The notes beneath the pieces are model-generated. The model saw only the letters and a program-made list of their open reading frames with translations. It was not told where the DNA came from and made no database searches. Made by a program: the position numbers and the translations under genes. Below, piece by piece: positions 20,627 through 33,899 of a stretch of DNA of 64,000 nt. Numbering within the stretch: the stretch's first letter is position 1; each line of letters starts with the position of its first letter. Origin of the DNA: Pseudoscleropodium purum (taxonomy: Eukaryota > Streptophyta > Bryopsida > Hypnales > Brachytheciaceae); contig OZ017799.1 in assembly GCA_963969395.1 (NCBI GenBank), positions 4,156,501 through 4,220,500 on the forward strand. Reading direction: 5' to 3'.

Positions 20627-23600
20627 TCAGAAGTGACTTCCTGATGAATCAACTCGAATGCACTGACAGCTGCATGTATTTAAAGCACCCTGCACAAGTC
20701 TGTGCGACCGGTGTATGTGGAGTCTCACGCTCTGCAGCTTTCCGGCCACCTGAAATCATTAATGACTCCTATCAGAACACCAAATCTATGGTTTCTCTGG
20801 ACAGTTGAATAGTCCAACACCATTTAGTAATTGCAGAATTATCAATGACCGGTCAGGTTTTTTGAGTGTCTGAAAATCCAATGACTAAAACATGCACTTC
20901 AATCTGTAGTTAAGATAGCAGCTGATTTCTTACATCAAAACTGTTACTCACCATGCGCCATGTCAGGTCTTCAGGACCCAGTGTTTGTGCAGGTGTTGCA
21001 TATCTAAGGTGTGTTGCGAACTGCAGAAATTTAACACATCTTAGTACGCTTATCTACATTGTACCAGTAACTTGACATGGATAATTGATGCTTTCCAGTT
21101 TCGTAGGCCTAAGACTGGATTATACACAAATCACTTGGAGCTTTTAGGGCTGAGATGTAGTACTTTCGAGGTAGCTACCGAAAGCAAGTGACATCAAGCA
21201 GGTGACAAGTAACACCTGATTTCGGAGTCTATCTCAGAAAATGCAGCTGCGACGTGTGCTACTCTGCCACATAAGGGGCGTCATACCTCGTTATTCCTGC
21301 TCTACAATTTGCTGATTTGTTATTAAATTGTACACAATGTGATTTTTCCCCCTCGGATTTATACGGTAGTCAGCTTGTAGAAGTTTGGAACATGAGTTTG
21401 AAACTGCCTTCTTCTGTGAGACCCTATGGTGCATTCCAGTATAACTCATCAGATTGAAGTCTTCTAATCTGATACTAAACTGATGCTCCTGCTAGTTGGG
21501 ATGACATTGCATTGAGGAATAATGAAAGAAGGGTTAACTCTTCACTCACTTGAGCAAGCTGATGCTGCATAGCTGCTATATCCTGGGCTGTTTTGTTTCG
21601 TAGATGAGCCACCAGCCATCCTTTCTGAACGGCCTGTGCTGCTGGTACAAACAAAGCTATCTGCCAAATTGACACGTTCTGCTCATTTGAGAAAAGTGAA
21701 GTAGGAAAGTATTGTATGTTTTGCTCTCTTTCTTGATAAATTGTACTACCTAAACGCCCCAATTTTGTCAAGCCATGTGGACACTGTGCTTAACATTCGT
21801 TTTCCTCGGTAGAGGTGTGGCACCTTCTGGGAACGGTGCCAACTACAAGTCATTTGAAGTAGAGCAATGTCATGCCAAATTAGAGAAAATCAGGTAAAAT
21901 TAAAGCTCTGGCATACATGTGAAGACAATGGCTCACGGGTCTGAGCAACTCACTTATTCAAATCAAGCTCAACTTTGCAAACGGTGTCAGGGATTCCTTT
22001 TTTTTGTAAATTCAGAGCATGTTCAACAGGGGTTCTCTATAAAGTTATATGCAGCGTAAGGTAATCAGCACTGAAGAAAGGATAATCCAACAGAAATAAA
22101 AGAACCTGTTGATAATCGAGTAACCCTTCGAAAGGAAGCTCGAGTTCATCACTGACCACAACTGGAATGCAACCGCTCACAATCGCATCGAATAGGCGAG
22201 CTGATGATGGCGTATCTCCTGCAGGACTGAGACAAAATACAGACCTGCGACTCCCAGGTTTATCACAGAGTCAATAATGAAACACGCTCTACTGTACAGT
22301 AATCCAACATTGCAGAGGTTTCTACGTTTCGAATCCACTCAGACCCTTCTAATTGCCCTGCATCGGTGAAAAATTTGGCTTTTTTGTCATGTGGAAGTTG
22401 TCCAATCAGATTTGTAAGCAAAATACATTCTCTGATATACAGAGACTGAGCAATTACGGAGCGTGCAATTAGAGAAGGTTGGTTGAAAGTAATCCAAAGA
22501 TCATACCTCCGCATTTCACATTGCGTAGCAGCTTTACCCTCTTCACCACTCGAACCTTCTTGGATTACAATTCCCTCTTTCTCGTCCCGCAGCACCGCTG
22601 CCAACTGTGCGCGAATCCTCCCACCCTGTCACAAATGACTCCTTGAGGGCACTAGCTGGTGGTTTTACTTGCTTTCCAGCAGTTTTGCTTATCGTGCACA
22701 ATTCTTCGGGGTGAAATCAACCTGTTAGTAGCAGATACTACATGTTCATTTGGTGCACAGTTTTCTTCCAGGTCTTGTCTTCAATGTAACATTGGCTCAG
22801 CAGAAACAGTCTCATGAATGCTGAGTAAATCTATACGATCATCAGACCTAGCTTTAAGACCAAAAACTTGTGAGAAGAAACTCAAACGCTGTAGTACCGA
22901 ACCACGAACAATCCTGCCCCGAAAGAAAAGAAGCGTCTTGCGTAACAGTTTAGAAGTTGCAAGGCATTTAGAGTCACAAGCCTCCACATTCGCAACATAA
23001 GGCATGACCACGTCCTTCTCGAGTGAAACTTCTCCTCCTTTGTACCTGTAATAGAACATCACCAATCTGTCATGTTGAGTACACATCTGACTGGACAACT
23101 TCTACTTAAGAGAATCCCATTGATTCACCCTCAAGGAAGTGCTATTAGAGAGGCTAGAGTGCATTGCATTCCAGGATTGTGATCATGTCATTAGCCATTT
23201 TCTAAGAATAATACAGCTGTTAAGGAGCGAAAGGTGATCACCAGTTTCCAGAGGAATCCAGATCAGGGAGCAGCCAAATGGCAGATTTCAAGAAACGACG
23301 ATGAGATTTCATAGACCAGGGATGATGCACTGCCAGCACGTGGTCCCGTCCGCCAGACCTCTGCCACGCCGTCTGGCCTGTTATCCACTTCACGGCCTCC
23401 TGTCCGCAAACAACACAATATTCTGTGGCTTCATCAGCACTGTCGAACACTCTTGCCAAAAAGAAAACCTATCAATCTCAGAAAACAACACGGGAGACTA
23501 AGCGATCACTCATTAATTTAGCAGTCTGAGTAAAATGCTATGGAATCTAAAACTAGAATGATTGCATAAGAAATCACTCTGATACTGAGGGAGAAAAAAT

Positions 23601-24597
23601 TCAATCTACTCAGAGTTTGGCACTTGTACCCAAAGTGATCTTTCCAGTGAGCGCTACACTGATCTCCCAATGAAAGCACACTCCCTTACAATGCTTAAAT
23701 AGTATTTTCTCCCTTACAAAGGATAAGAAATTCCTGACCGGATAAAGAGGCTTACCCTGTATAGCAATCTGCTCTGACTCCTAGACAAGAGAAAGAACGG
23801 GATAGTTGTGAAGAAGGGGATGTAAAACACGTCTGCCTGCGCCTGATTGCTGACTCGCCGCACACTTCTCACAAGTCGGTTCTCCTCTGGCTCCATCAAA
23901 TCCGAGAACAGCCAAAAATCTACAGAATGCTGCCAAACCAAATGTCCTTTTTAGCACCTTGGCGTGGCATTGTCCATGTGGCGGCTTCCTTTTGTTAAAT
24001 TCTTTCTTTTGGACCATCAAATGCAAGATTCGTCACTGACCAGTTGATATAAAATTTGGCCCCATCGACATTCTATTATTTTCACAATCTGATCAATCAA
24101 TTGGCCATTTCAGAACCTTGAAAGTTGGGTTAGGTTTTAGTTGGGTTGGGTTAGAGGATCAGTCACAGCTCAGTCACTACCTGTTCAATGAGTCGATGCA
24201 CCGGGCTGCCATTCGAGGTCAAATTCGTCGTCTGCTCCAAGGAGTCGTGAAACAACCATAACAAATCGGTGGTGAACTTGGCTGGCATTTCGTACACATA
24301 CACAAGCAATGTCGGTCGCTCTGCTTCAACTACGGACCTACTAAACCTCTCCCCTTCTTCATCACCAACAGCTGGCGAATTCCCCCCGGAAATAGAATTC
24401 TTGTCTGCATGCTTCACGAGAAAACCATGGAGAGACACCAGAAACGAATACTCAGGGACAGTACCTAACCCTAATCGGTGCGAGTCTCGTGAATCCTGCG
24501 AATGATACTCCGCCGTTTGCCAGATGATCCATGCCGTGAACAAGAACAACGACAATAGACACCATAGCCTGGTCATGACCTTTCTTCCCATCGCCAT
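20627..24597 (-). CDS. Exostosin-family glycosyltransferase (GT47), Golgi type II membrane protein
   Basis: Nine exons on the minus strand: 24597-24181, 23929-23756, 23399-23242, 23045-22898, 22625-22507, 22244-22106, 21660-21550, 21020-20952 and 20749-20627. They join in phase to a 485-residue protein. Residues about 10-27 ([16 protein letters not shown]) form an uncleaved signal anchor. The lumenal domain has the GT47 landmarks: [55 protein letters not shown], the nucleotide-sugar-region block [20 protein letters not shown] then [18 protein letters not shown], and the tail GPEDLTWRM. Plant GT47 enzymes build pectin, xyloglucan, xylan or arabinogalactan side chains; the substrate cannot be told from sequence reading. 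I start exon 3 at GAG 23399 rather than further upstream because it restores the family spacing. The last two exons were found by their conserved text. Confidence 0.9.
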
Positions 24598-24659
24598 CCG
24601 TGATTTAAGAAATAATGTCCCGATCCACTATATCGTTCACAGCAACTTATTAATTACAA

Positions 24660-27330
24660 AGCTGTTGTGCCATCTAATTACGAGCCTCACATGCTCAGCA
24701 TGATCTTTCCAAGTCCGTCACTCTCGTGCAGGCATGAGGGCAAATCGATTGAAAATTCTGTTGAATTGTAACTATGACTTTGAAACGTGATTTCCAACTT
24801 CCATAATATTGATCAAGCTCAAAAGAGCTAAAAAATTCAGAGCAATGCCGCCAGCCAGCGTAAGCTCCAAATGCAAGACATGGATCCGCGAGCCTTGATC
24901 GCTGCAGTAGGATCTAGCCCAAGACAGCCTCAGCTTACCATTGTACTCACGGTGCAAGAAGATGTCAGTACACAAGTTATTTCAATTAGTGCGATCGCTT
25001 GAATAGTGTGACCTCACCCCTAATTTGGAAAATTTTGCATGAATGTGGTCTAATTAGCGTGAGCTTTTGAATAGTGTGACCATTGAATTAGAAATTGGAC
25101 GAAAGTAGATGGAATGGATGAAATATGGATGGAAGTCAGATGAAAATTACAATAGTTGAGATAGTATGAAAATTGCATGGACCACACTATTTTAATAAAT
25201 TTATTCTCAAATATTGCAAACTCTATATCCAATGGTAAGGATTAGAAAAATATATTTCTAGAATTAGGTGGCAAATTTTGAGATACAGTTTTATTATTTA
25301 AAAAATTATGGTGAAAGAATCTTGTAATATAATTCTTTTTTTAGAATTTGTCAAACCTTATTTTTAAGACAAAATTTAAATATGAGATATTAGATACCAA
25401 GTGAACCTTCATTAAGGTAAACTAATCCATTATAGAAAAAAGACTCGTCCAAATCTTGCATGAACTCATAATAGATTTTTTTTCAAAAAATGAGATTAGT
25501 GGCCACAATCAAAGTCTTAGATGATAGTGATGGAGTGATTAACAATTGCAATAAGAACTTCCATCTTTTGAATGTAAATTCATAATAAGAAGTGACTTTT
25601 TCAAGCCTTCATGTTGTGGCCATACTATGAAACATTGTGACTATTTTAGGTGTTTCGGATGACCATTATAAATACACTTTTTTGTTGGTGTTGACATAGT
25701 GTAGAGATTCTTTTAGCTTATTGGGTAAAATACTTCAAAATTTTATAACAAATACATACTTTCAAAATAATAAAATTTCAAATGCTCTCCCCATTTCTCA
25801 CATTTATCTTTATGTGGAATTTTTTTTTAAATTTCAACAATGCCAACATCACAAACCAATCATTCTACCTATGATGAACTAGTTTACCTCAATGGATATG
25901 GTGATAAGAGCATCATCAATTCAACTAGTGTCTTGGCCCTTCAAATTTATTTCTAACTTTTGGCTTGTATATAATTAGAGCTTAAAATTTCTATTTGATT
26001 ACAATGCATCCAAAAGTATTTTGAATTGGCATAAGAAAATTTAAAATTTTAACATTTGGACCATCAATCTAAAACTCATTGAAGGCAAGCTAAAAGACAA
26101 AAATTACAGAGGATGCGGCAAAGTTTATAGGGCACTTCTTAACCTATATATAGAAGAACTATTAACCATTAAATACTTAATAAAAGCAAGTGTATATGTT
26201 TTTTAACCCCTAAGGTTCTATTGTCCTCGGATAAAATGAATTTCAGGCATGTTCCTATGAGCTCAATTTTGGTGAAACTTTTTGAAACTTTATTATAAAA
26301 TAGAAAAACTTGTTAGATTTTTAAAAATATAATTTTTAATTCAATCAATGTTTGGAAGCAAATGTTATGCCCACAATAACCTCAAAATGGGATAGACCAA
26401 GAAGCAAAAAAATCCACAAAAAATTGAAATAATTTTTTTATTATTTTTTTCTATATTATATATAAACGAGATTCTTTTTTTCATTCAAATGGGAAGCTTT
26501 GATTTATTTCATTTGGATTAGTAATGTGAAAGTTATGAAGTTTCTTGTTTTGTAGGCAATTAGGGTATCTTCTTGAAAAATACTTTTTCCTTCACTTTGA
26601 ATACTACTATCTTTCCAATCAATCTTTAAGTGTACAATCAAACATCACAAAAATTTTACCACATGTTCTAAGACAAGTGGAGTACAAGATCCTTTGTTTA
26701 TAATTTTTTTTTAGTATTTTTTCTAATTTCTTAGGTGAACACAAGATTCTAAAAAAAGTATTTTTCTAATTTCTTGGGTGAATGCAGCAGAAGTGGTACA
26801 GTAGTTGAGTGTATTTTTTGACAGAAAAAGGTCTTGGGACTTTGAAGGGTTAAGAGATGGTAATGAGTTCTAAAGAATGACATTGATCGAAAGTTCCCAA
26901 GAACATAGGACAACTTCCGGATCATCAACAATAATAAGATGAAGGTTGTAGGTCCGATCGCTTTCAAAGTCACATGTGAGTAAAAATAACCACGTGGCCA
27001 CTCATAGCGCATGCATGCAGCGGTCCACGCCAACCTAAAAGCCTACTGTAAAACTGAAACTGAGAAATCTAACTAAACTATCAATACAATCAGTGTAGAG
27101 TTTGTGAAGGAAATATCAAACCTACAACCTCCTCTGCGAACAAAACTGCAAATTTTTACACTCCTTCCCCTATCGTTGAAGCACGAAAACAACAGGAACA
27201 GCACAAAGAGCTCCAGTCTAGCTGTTTTGACACACTGCACTAACAAAATCATCAGAATTTGAAATTCACCAAGTGGGCGATGCGCTCAAATTATACTGAA
27301 GTCCTAAAAGCTTGTCAAACCCCAATTTCA
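24660..27330. other. Intergenic AT-rich DNA between the GT47 and F-box genes
   Basis: About 2.7 kb with no credible gene. It contains a short direct repeat (about 24985-25019 and 25050-25082, both ending GAATAGTGTGACC) and, at 26640-26700, a piece of the family B-type text ACCACATGTT..AGTACAAGATCCT, which is also present at 33510-33560 and inverted near 63830. Confidence 0.5.
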
Positions 27331-29994
27331 CTACAAAGGAGCATCTTCTTCCTCGTCAGCTTCCTCTTCTGCGTCTTCCATGTCAACTTCTTCGTCGCTA
27401 GAGGAGTCATCGGGATCCACCTGATCCAAGAGTAAGTTCGCCACTGTAATGTTTCCCAAAAGTAACGGGTTCCGACGTAGAATTCGGCTAGCTCTTAACT
27501 GCCTAATACGTTCAGCAAATGACATCCACGTCCCCGTCGCTACCTCTCCTTCGGGTACCAGAAGTTTGTTGGTCCCATCACCACCAATCTGGTTCTCCTT
27601 ATATCTCCCTATATATTCGAGACAAAATTTACTCTGGTCTCCAGGCAAATGATCTACTTTGAAATCAGATAGTGGACGTCCCACCACCCTCACATGACAA
27701 ATGCTGTAGGAAACACCACAAAGTTTTAAGTGAATAAGTGCCAGAACGAATGAACGTAAAAATTACTGAAAGTCACAAATTTGTATAGACGAATCTCAAA
27801 AAAGGACCCAGAAAACTATATATATATTATTAAATATTTAAAACTCGTAAAATCAGAGTCAATACACTCATGCATACATACCGGCAGTAAAGGAACCAGG
27901 TGCTAGTAAAATGGCCCAAGATTAATCATAAGCCAGAAGCACGGTGAATGAGGTGCTCACTTTATTTATCGAACGGAATACATGACCACGTAAACTGCAA
28001 AAGAAAGTTCCAAAGACAATGGAGAAACGACAAACATAACACGATGAAAATTAGATGCACAATTACCAGATATAGTAAAGTTGATCGATCTGCTGAGTCT
28101 GCACGCGACCCAGCAGTTCCACTTGAAGAACACCACCAATACACAAAACGGGTCGTGGCAACTTGAATGCTTGCACAGAGTCCACCTTTACACCATCGCC
28201 AAGAAAACCGAGATGAGCTCAAAATATTCTAAATCCAGCTTTCACTTACTAGAACAAGCTAAAAATACACCATCCCTTAACGTGGTAACAATCTCTACAC
28301 ACAATACAAAACCAACACAAAATGATCCCAATAAAACTCCAGTCAGATGCACATAAGACTAGCAATCAAGAACCTGTTCCATGGGAAATTTCTCCGATTC
28401 ATATGTCCACACGTAGGGAAATTTCTTATTTGCAGAATCGCGATCACTCCTTGCTGGCTTGATTGCATGACCGAGACGAATTCGCACATGCATAGCTGAA
28501 TATATGGGCTGCTCCTGTTGGAAAAAAGCTGCAAAATAGACGAGTGGAAACATTCTTTCAGCGGGACATAGAATAGAAGCCCAAGGAAAAATGTTATAAA
28601 TGTATTGCCGTAGTTGGGGGTAAAACCAGCTGATACGAGTACAAGACTTCCAACTTTTAACATCAAGGAAATTAATCCACACGATCATCTACACAGACCT
28701 TCAATCCAAATAATAAAGCCAAACAAAAATACCGATTGAGAAGTTCGGAAGTACCTTGGAAAGGCCGAATGCACACTCCATGGACCACGCAGAGGGGCGA
28801 CTCCAGACGGTAGGTGAGGGTCTCGGGATAATTCACATCTCTCTGACCAGTACTTGACCAATAGGATGGAGTTTGCTCATCGGAATAACGGGGCCGGGGA
28901 TACAAGGTCTGGACAATACTCTCCTCAGGATAATTGTCAGTACTGGAAGCACTGACAGCCTCACGAATGCAACTTTTGTCAAGCATGGGATCATGCTTCA
29001 GTTCTTGAAACAGGTGCCGGTAAATGCGCTCTTCCCTATCCAGGCTTTGTTTGAAGGATGAGCCACTAGAGCCAGCTGCTTGTTGGTCCCTCGCTAGGAC
29101 AGTTTCCCTGACGTCCTCGAACATCTTCACTTCAGGAAACTCCTTCAGACAGAGCCTTTTCCATAGCTGGCCTTCCACAACTGAGCATCAAAACAAAAGT
29201 CTGAGTTACAAGAATATGTCAACTGAACCTTCTCTAATTTAAAACGAGATGCTCTAATCTCACAACATTCTCTTACTCACCAGAGTACTAATCTTGATTA
29301 ACACAGCACAAACTCCAAGTATGCCATCAAGAGTTAAATAACTCCAGACTTCAGACCTGAACTTTACCATTGAATAGAACCTGTAGCATTTTCACCTATG
29401 AAAAATTCGAGTGACAATCTCTACCTCAGATACAACAGCTTGGGAATTCACCAAGCTGTAACCCTGAAAGACCAAGTTTAAACATTAACAATTCGATTGT
29501 GAAACTTATAATTTAGATGGGGTCAAATCTAATATCACGAGAATCAGCAAAGAACGTTCCATGAGTTGGTCAATAGATAAATAAATGAAAGTCTCCGTGT
29601 GACCTACTCAAACTGCAAAAGTAAACAAGGGACCCGATTTGAGCTTCTTGGTCTTATAAGGGTTAAAAACACAGCTGCGTCAGAAACTAAGAGCTCGCCG
29701 AATAGAAATTCAGAAAGATTACTTTTGAAATTAAAACGTCACAACCAATCCCGAATTCCGACGATCTCACAAGGCAACATGTCAGTCAGAATAAGAACGT
29801 AAACAGACAGAGACAGAGAGAGAAAGAGATTAACAGCACGGACCAAAACTACGCCATAAACGCGAGACGCAGCTGGCGTTGGCGATGTCGCGCGTCGCGT
29901 CCAAATACTGGAGCACATGAATTGCCAATTCATCGTCCAGCTTCCTCATCAGGTCCTCTCGCCCGTCCATCCCGGCGTCAAAGATCACCTCCAT
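27331..29994 (-). CDS. F-box protein with plant-specific C-terminal region (At4g00755-like)
   Basis: Five exons on the minus strand (29994-29844, 29180-28755, 28528-28374, 28185-28067, 27703-27331) join in phase to 407 residues. The N-terminus holds an F-box at about residues 13-55 (KLDDELAIHVLQYLDATRDI, then CVSRLWRSF), which would bind SKP1 in an SCF ubiquitin ligase. The rest is a conserved non-repeat domain: RLESPLCVVHGVCIRPFQ, QQEQPIYSAMHVRIRLGH, FKLPRPVLCIGGVLQVELLG, DQLYYICICHVRVVGRPL. This pattern recalls the F-box protein At4g00755 of Arabidopsis; the target is unknown. The C-terminal 25 residues are strongly acidic (DPDDSSSDEEVDMED-type). ATG 29994 was chosen because a splice-acceptor-like sequence lies just upstream; an in-frame ATG at about 30033 would add 13 residues. 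Exon 4 was found only by family text and phase. Confidence 0.88.
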
Positions 29995-29999
29995 CTTCG

Positions 30000-30830
30000 C
30001 TCCGACTTCCCCCTGAATTCTCCAATTACACATCACCACAAAAAAATGAAATTCACATATCCCTGATCTAAATCAACCGCCAACCCCATGGCATCTCACA
30101 AAAGCTTTCGGTAAGCCCTGACTGCGCGTAGTTATTCAAAAGAAATTCAATCCCGTCAGGTAGCCAAAAAATCGGCCCTCTCACCATAACCGCTTCCCGA
30201 GTATATCAAAACCCGAAGAAATCCAATAAAAATTCACAGCGACCACTGACACAGAACCGACATAATCTCACACAGACGTTGCTGAAGATTTAAATTAAGC
30301 ATCGACTGTGCATAATAATTCAATCCTGTTACACAACATCGACTCTCCTAACGCAACCCCTCCCCAACCAAAAAAATTCAAAAAATCGAATCGAAATTCG
30401 AAAATACAATCTGATCTCGAAAGCACGCACCCTCACAATCACGCAGCAATGGCGATCGAGTCGCAAACGACGACCTCTCCCGTCATTTGAAGGGCGTCAT
30501 AATAAAGTTTGCAACCCTAATAGTCGCGCGAGCTCCACATCTCGAGTTCTTCAGGAACTGAGAGGGAAGTCCGTTAGGCGCCGAGCTCCTTCTTCTTCTC
30601 CTGCCTCGTCTTCTTCCTGTTGCGCGCAATCCCGTCTCACTCCATAGCCGGATCCAGAGCAGGAGAATTAAATCCGTCGAGGAACAGTCAGGCGATGTAA
30701 AGAAAGGCAGAAAAGGTATGTTTCGGTAGTGCTGCACCACAAATGGCGTTCCTTCTTCGTCACCGCCCGGCCCTACCGTCACAGCCTGGCCCCCCACCGA
30801 AGCTGCTGCTTTGGGAACCGGATCTATAGG
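30000..30830. other. Upstream/leader region of the F-box gene
   Basis: Moderate GC and CG-containing. Short frames (for example 30483-30797 minus) are Arg/Ser-rich and show no domain. It is probably promoter and 5' untranslated sequence, perhaps with a leader intron ending GAATTCAG near 30010. Confidence 0.5.
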
Positions 30831-31274
30831 TATGGAATCCGGACCTCTACGGCCCGTGGAAACCGAGTTATCCGAACCTGCAGGCAGTGATATTTTTTTA
30901 TCATGTTGGAGAAGTAGTCACCTTTGTCCACGATTCTCATGTGATACTTGGTGACATCTATATCAAAACAAGGTGATACCTAGGTAAAATTTGGCTTTTG
31001 GACTTGAAAAATAATGAAAATCGAAGTATTTTCACCAAAAAAACAAAAATTTCCTTTATAAAAAATAGCCAAAATCTTTTGATTGTAACCAATTAGCCAA
31101 AAAATATACTGAAAAAAATATTGTGTATAAGTTAGATTAGGCTCAGTTGCAATATCTAGTATGTATTGCCTCTAATTTGTCTTAGATTTTACTAGTATTT
31201 TTGAAATATGTAGCATAATGCTAGAACTAAAAATAATAGGATCAAATTTTTTAAATAAAAAATAATTATAGAAA
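30831..31274 (+). repeat. Tandem duplication, copy 1 (C/G-retaining)
   Basis: It matches 31501-31902 at an offset of about 630-670 bp. Shared text includes TATGGAATCC, GATACTTG(G/A)TGACAT, ATCAAAA(C/T)AAGGTGATACCTA, TTTTGATTGTAACCAATT and ACTAGAACTAAAAATA(A/G)TAGGATCAA. In its first 70 bp this copy keeps CG and other C sites that the second copy has lost. Confidence 0.8.
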
Positions 31275-31500
31275 CTATTTTAATTATAATAATTATAGAC
31301 ACTATAATAATTACTTCTTCTATTTTTGAAAAAGTCCAATGTTTCATTTGTATTTTACAAAAGAAACACCAATCTATTTCAAAATCAGAGGTAGTATAAT
31401 AATAATAAGAAAAACAATAATTATAATTTTTTATAAAAACTGTAATAATTATAGCTCTTTGGGAGACTAGATCTATAGGTTGGAGATTTAGATCTGTAGA

Positions 31501-31902
31501 TATGGAATCCAAATCTCTATATAGCCCATAAAAACTAAATTTATCCAAATTTGCAGACAATGATAATTTAATCATTTTAGAAAACCACTCAACTATTCCC
31601 TCATTATTTATACGATACTTGATGACATTCATATCAAAATAAGGTGATACCTAAGATAAATTTGGCTTTTGGTCTTAGAAAACAACAAAATGGAAATTTC
31701 CTTTCCAAATAATAGCCAACATCTTTTGATTGTAACCAATTGACCAAGAAATGTATTTAAGAAAACATTGCATGTAAATTAGATTACACTAAAATGCAAT
31801 CTTTTATATATGTAACCTCTATTTTTGGCTTGTGTAGCATAGTACTAGAACTAAAAATAGTAGGATCAATCTTTAGAAAACAAAAAATAATTATAGAAAA
31901 TA
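31501..31902 (+). repeat. Tandem duplication, copy 2 (C/G-depleted)
   Basis: Partner of 30831-31274. In the aligned first 70 bp nearly every difference is C to T or G to A: CCGGACCTC against CCAAATCTC, and CCGAACCTGCAGGCAGTG against CCAAATTTGCAGACAATG. Confidence 0.8.
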
Positions 31903-33899
31903 CTAAAAAAGGTTATGCTAAAAATTCATGTAGAATACTTATATCTTTCAAAGGAAAACATGACCATTCAACACAAGCAAGAAATTGTAGGTAGTTATTT
32001 GCAAAGCCAACTTTGGTCAAAGGTTCACAAAATTTTGATAGTAGGTGTGAACATATACTACTTTAGTTTAAATATTTTCTTTTGTACAATTAGATGTTCA
32101 AATCCAAAGTCATATGGCCTTGAACTTTTGAAGAAGTTAAAACTCTTCTTCTACTTTTGAAATTTGGTAGGTGTCACTTATACGATACAAGATGCAAATG
32201 TCAAAAAAATTAACCATGTATAGTATAAAAGTAATTAAAGTTTGTTGGCTCCATTAAACAATGTTAGAAAAAAAATCCTCTCTTACCTTCAAAAGTTATA
32301 ATCTTTCAATCTATGTGGTCAAAGTTTATAAAAAAATTTCACGCATTCCCATAGTAGTTTAGTACAAATTTGTATGTTTCAATTTTGAAAAAAAATAAAT
32401 TCATTTTTTCCTCATCATTTTAAAAAGTAGTAGTATTTTACAATTTCTGCCCAAATTGTGCCTTGGTTCTTTAGAGGATTTATTATGCTTTTTTTAACAT
32501 TTAGATAATTGGAAAACCTCTTAAAAGCTCCAACTGATCAAAAATAAAACTCATCTTTATAAAAGTAGAGTATTTCTAGTTCATACTATGAGAAATTTGT
32601 AGTAAGAATTTTTTTACTAAAAGGTTTGGAAATTGCTATACTCATTATTGGACAAAATATGTGTTTTTAGTGTCTTTGTAGGCTTGACACCAATTATAAA
32701 TATAATTGTGAAATGTCAAGGTAATGTACATTAACCCCTAAAGGACCAGCTTGCATTTTTTGCATGTATAGATTTTTTGGACATGTCATTGTGACTAGAA
32801 ATTTGCATATTTAAGGCTGAAATTTTAACATAAGGTGTGGACAAGGAATATCTTTCATATGCATTAAATTTTTGACATTTGGAAATAGTAGTCAAAACTA
32901 TTATAGCCTAATAGGTTACTTTTTTTTTGTAATTGGCTAGTTTGGACAAATTAGAAAAAATCACTTTTTTCATAAACCAAAATTTGAAATTGGTTTTCCA
33001 AGACTTACATATACAAGGAAAGCTTTGAATCATTCCATTTTGATCAACAAGTCAAAAGTTGTGAGGATTTTTTATTTGCGGGCAATTATAGATTCCCTAC
33101 TCTAAAATAAACTTTGAAATTCTTTATCATACCCAATTTTCAATATTTTTGGGAAAAAAAGAAGTTCTAGGATGTAAATTGTTTAGTACAACATTTCAAC
33201 CATTGGAATTGTCATTTTTCAATTCCATATTTTAATTCTTAAGAATTCAATATTTTGAATCATTTTCTATTATTATCTACTTACTATTTTTTTCCTATTT
33301 GTTGTACAATTCCCAATGATCTGAAGTTTTTCAAGCATGTTCAACTTGTCTAGAAAAAAGAATCCAAAGAAGCACCATCATTTTGGTCATTTTTTAATAG
33401 AACAATGAACCTGTGAAGTACAACTACCTGACTTTTTGCAAGGCAAAAAAAATGATTTTAGTGGATTTGAATGCTTACATCTTGCAATCGATAAGGTGGA
33501 AATGTCTAAAATTTTTACCACATGTTTTTGATACTACATAGTACAAGATCCTATGGTTTCATATGTCCAAAAAAGTATTTTTTCAAAAATTTGCTACTTG
33601 TATTAAAAATGGCAGTTATTGAGCTTTTTTGGTGAAAACTTAGTCATGGAACTTTAGGGGTTAATTGATAAGATATTTACACCTAAAACTGCTTAAATAA
33701 GGATATGATCATGGTTTCTAGTATCCAACTATTTCAAATTTTCTTGTCTTTTATTGGTTTTTGACAAAAAATTTAGATTTTTTTAGCATGTATATTTTGG
33801 ACATTGTATGATTTATTTAACTCTTAAAGTCACAAGTTCAATTTTTTGTCAAAAACCACTTTAAATTGCCATTTTCAATGCAAACAACATTTTCAATAC
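31903..33899. other. AT-rich intergenic DNA, decayed repeats
   Basis: No credible gene. 33500-33560 (CCACATGTTTTTGATACTAC, then AGTACAAGATCCTATG) recurs at 26640-26700 and, inverted, at about 63820-63880. Confidence 0.5.

Noticed and set aside
21232..21489. Open frame on the minus strand after an acceptor-like CAG, taken at first for the last GT47 exon
   Set aside because: Its text does not match the family. The conserved C-terminal blocks (GPEDLTWRM, then [18 protein letters not shown]) were found at 21020-20952 and 20749-20627 with correct splice sites and phase.
23400..23459. N-terminal extension of GT47 exon 3 ([13 protein letters not shown]..)
   Set aside because: A pyrimidine-rich acceptor ending GGACAG at 23400 removes it and restores the family spacing between LLYR and AVKWI.
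31192..31632. 146-codon minus-strand frame
   Set aside because: It is low-complexity Ile/Tyr/Phe-rich translation of AT-rich duplicated DNA, with no domain.
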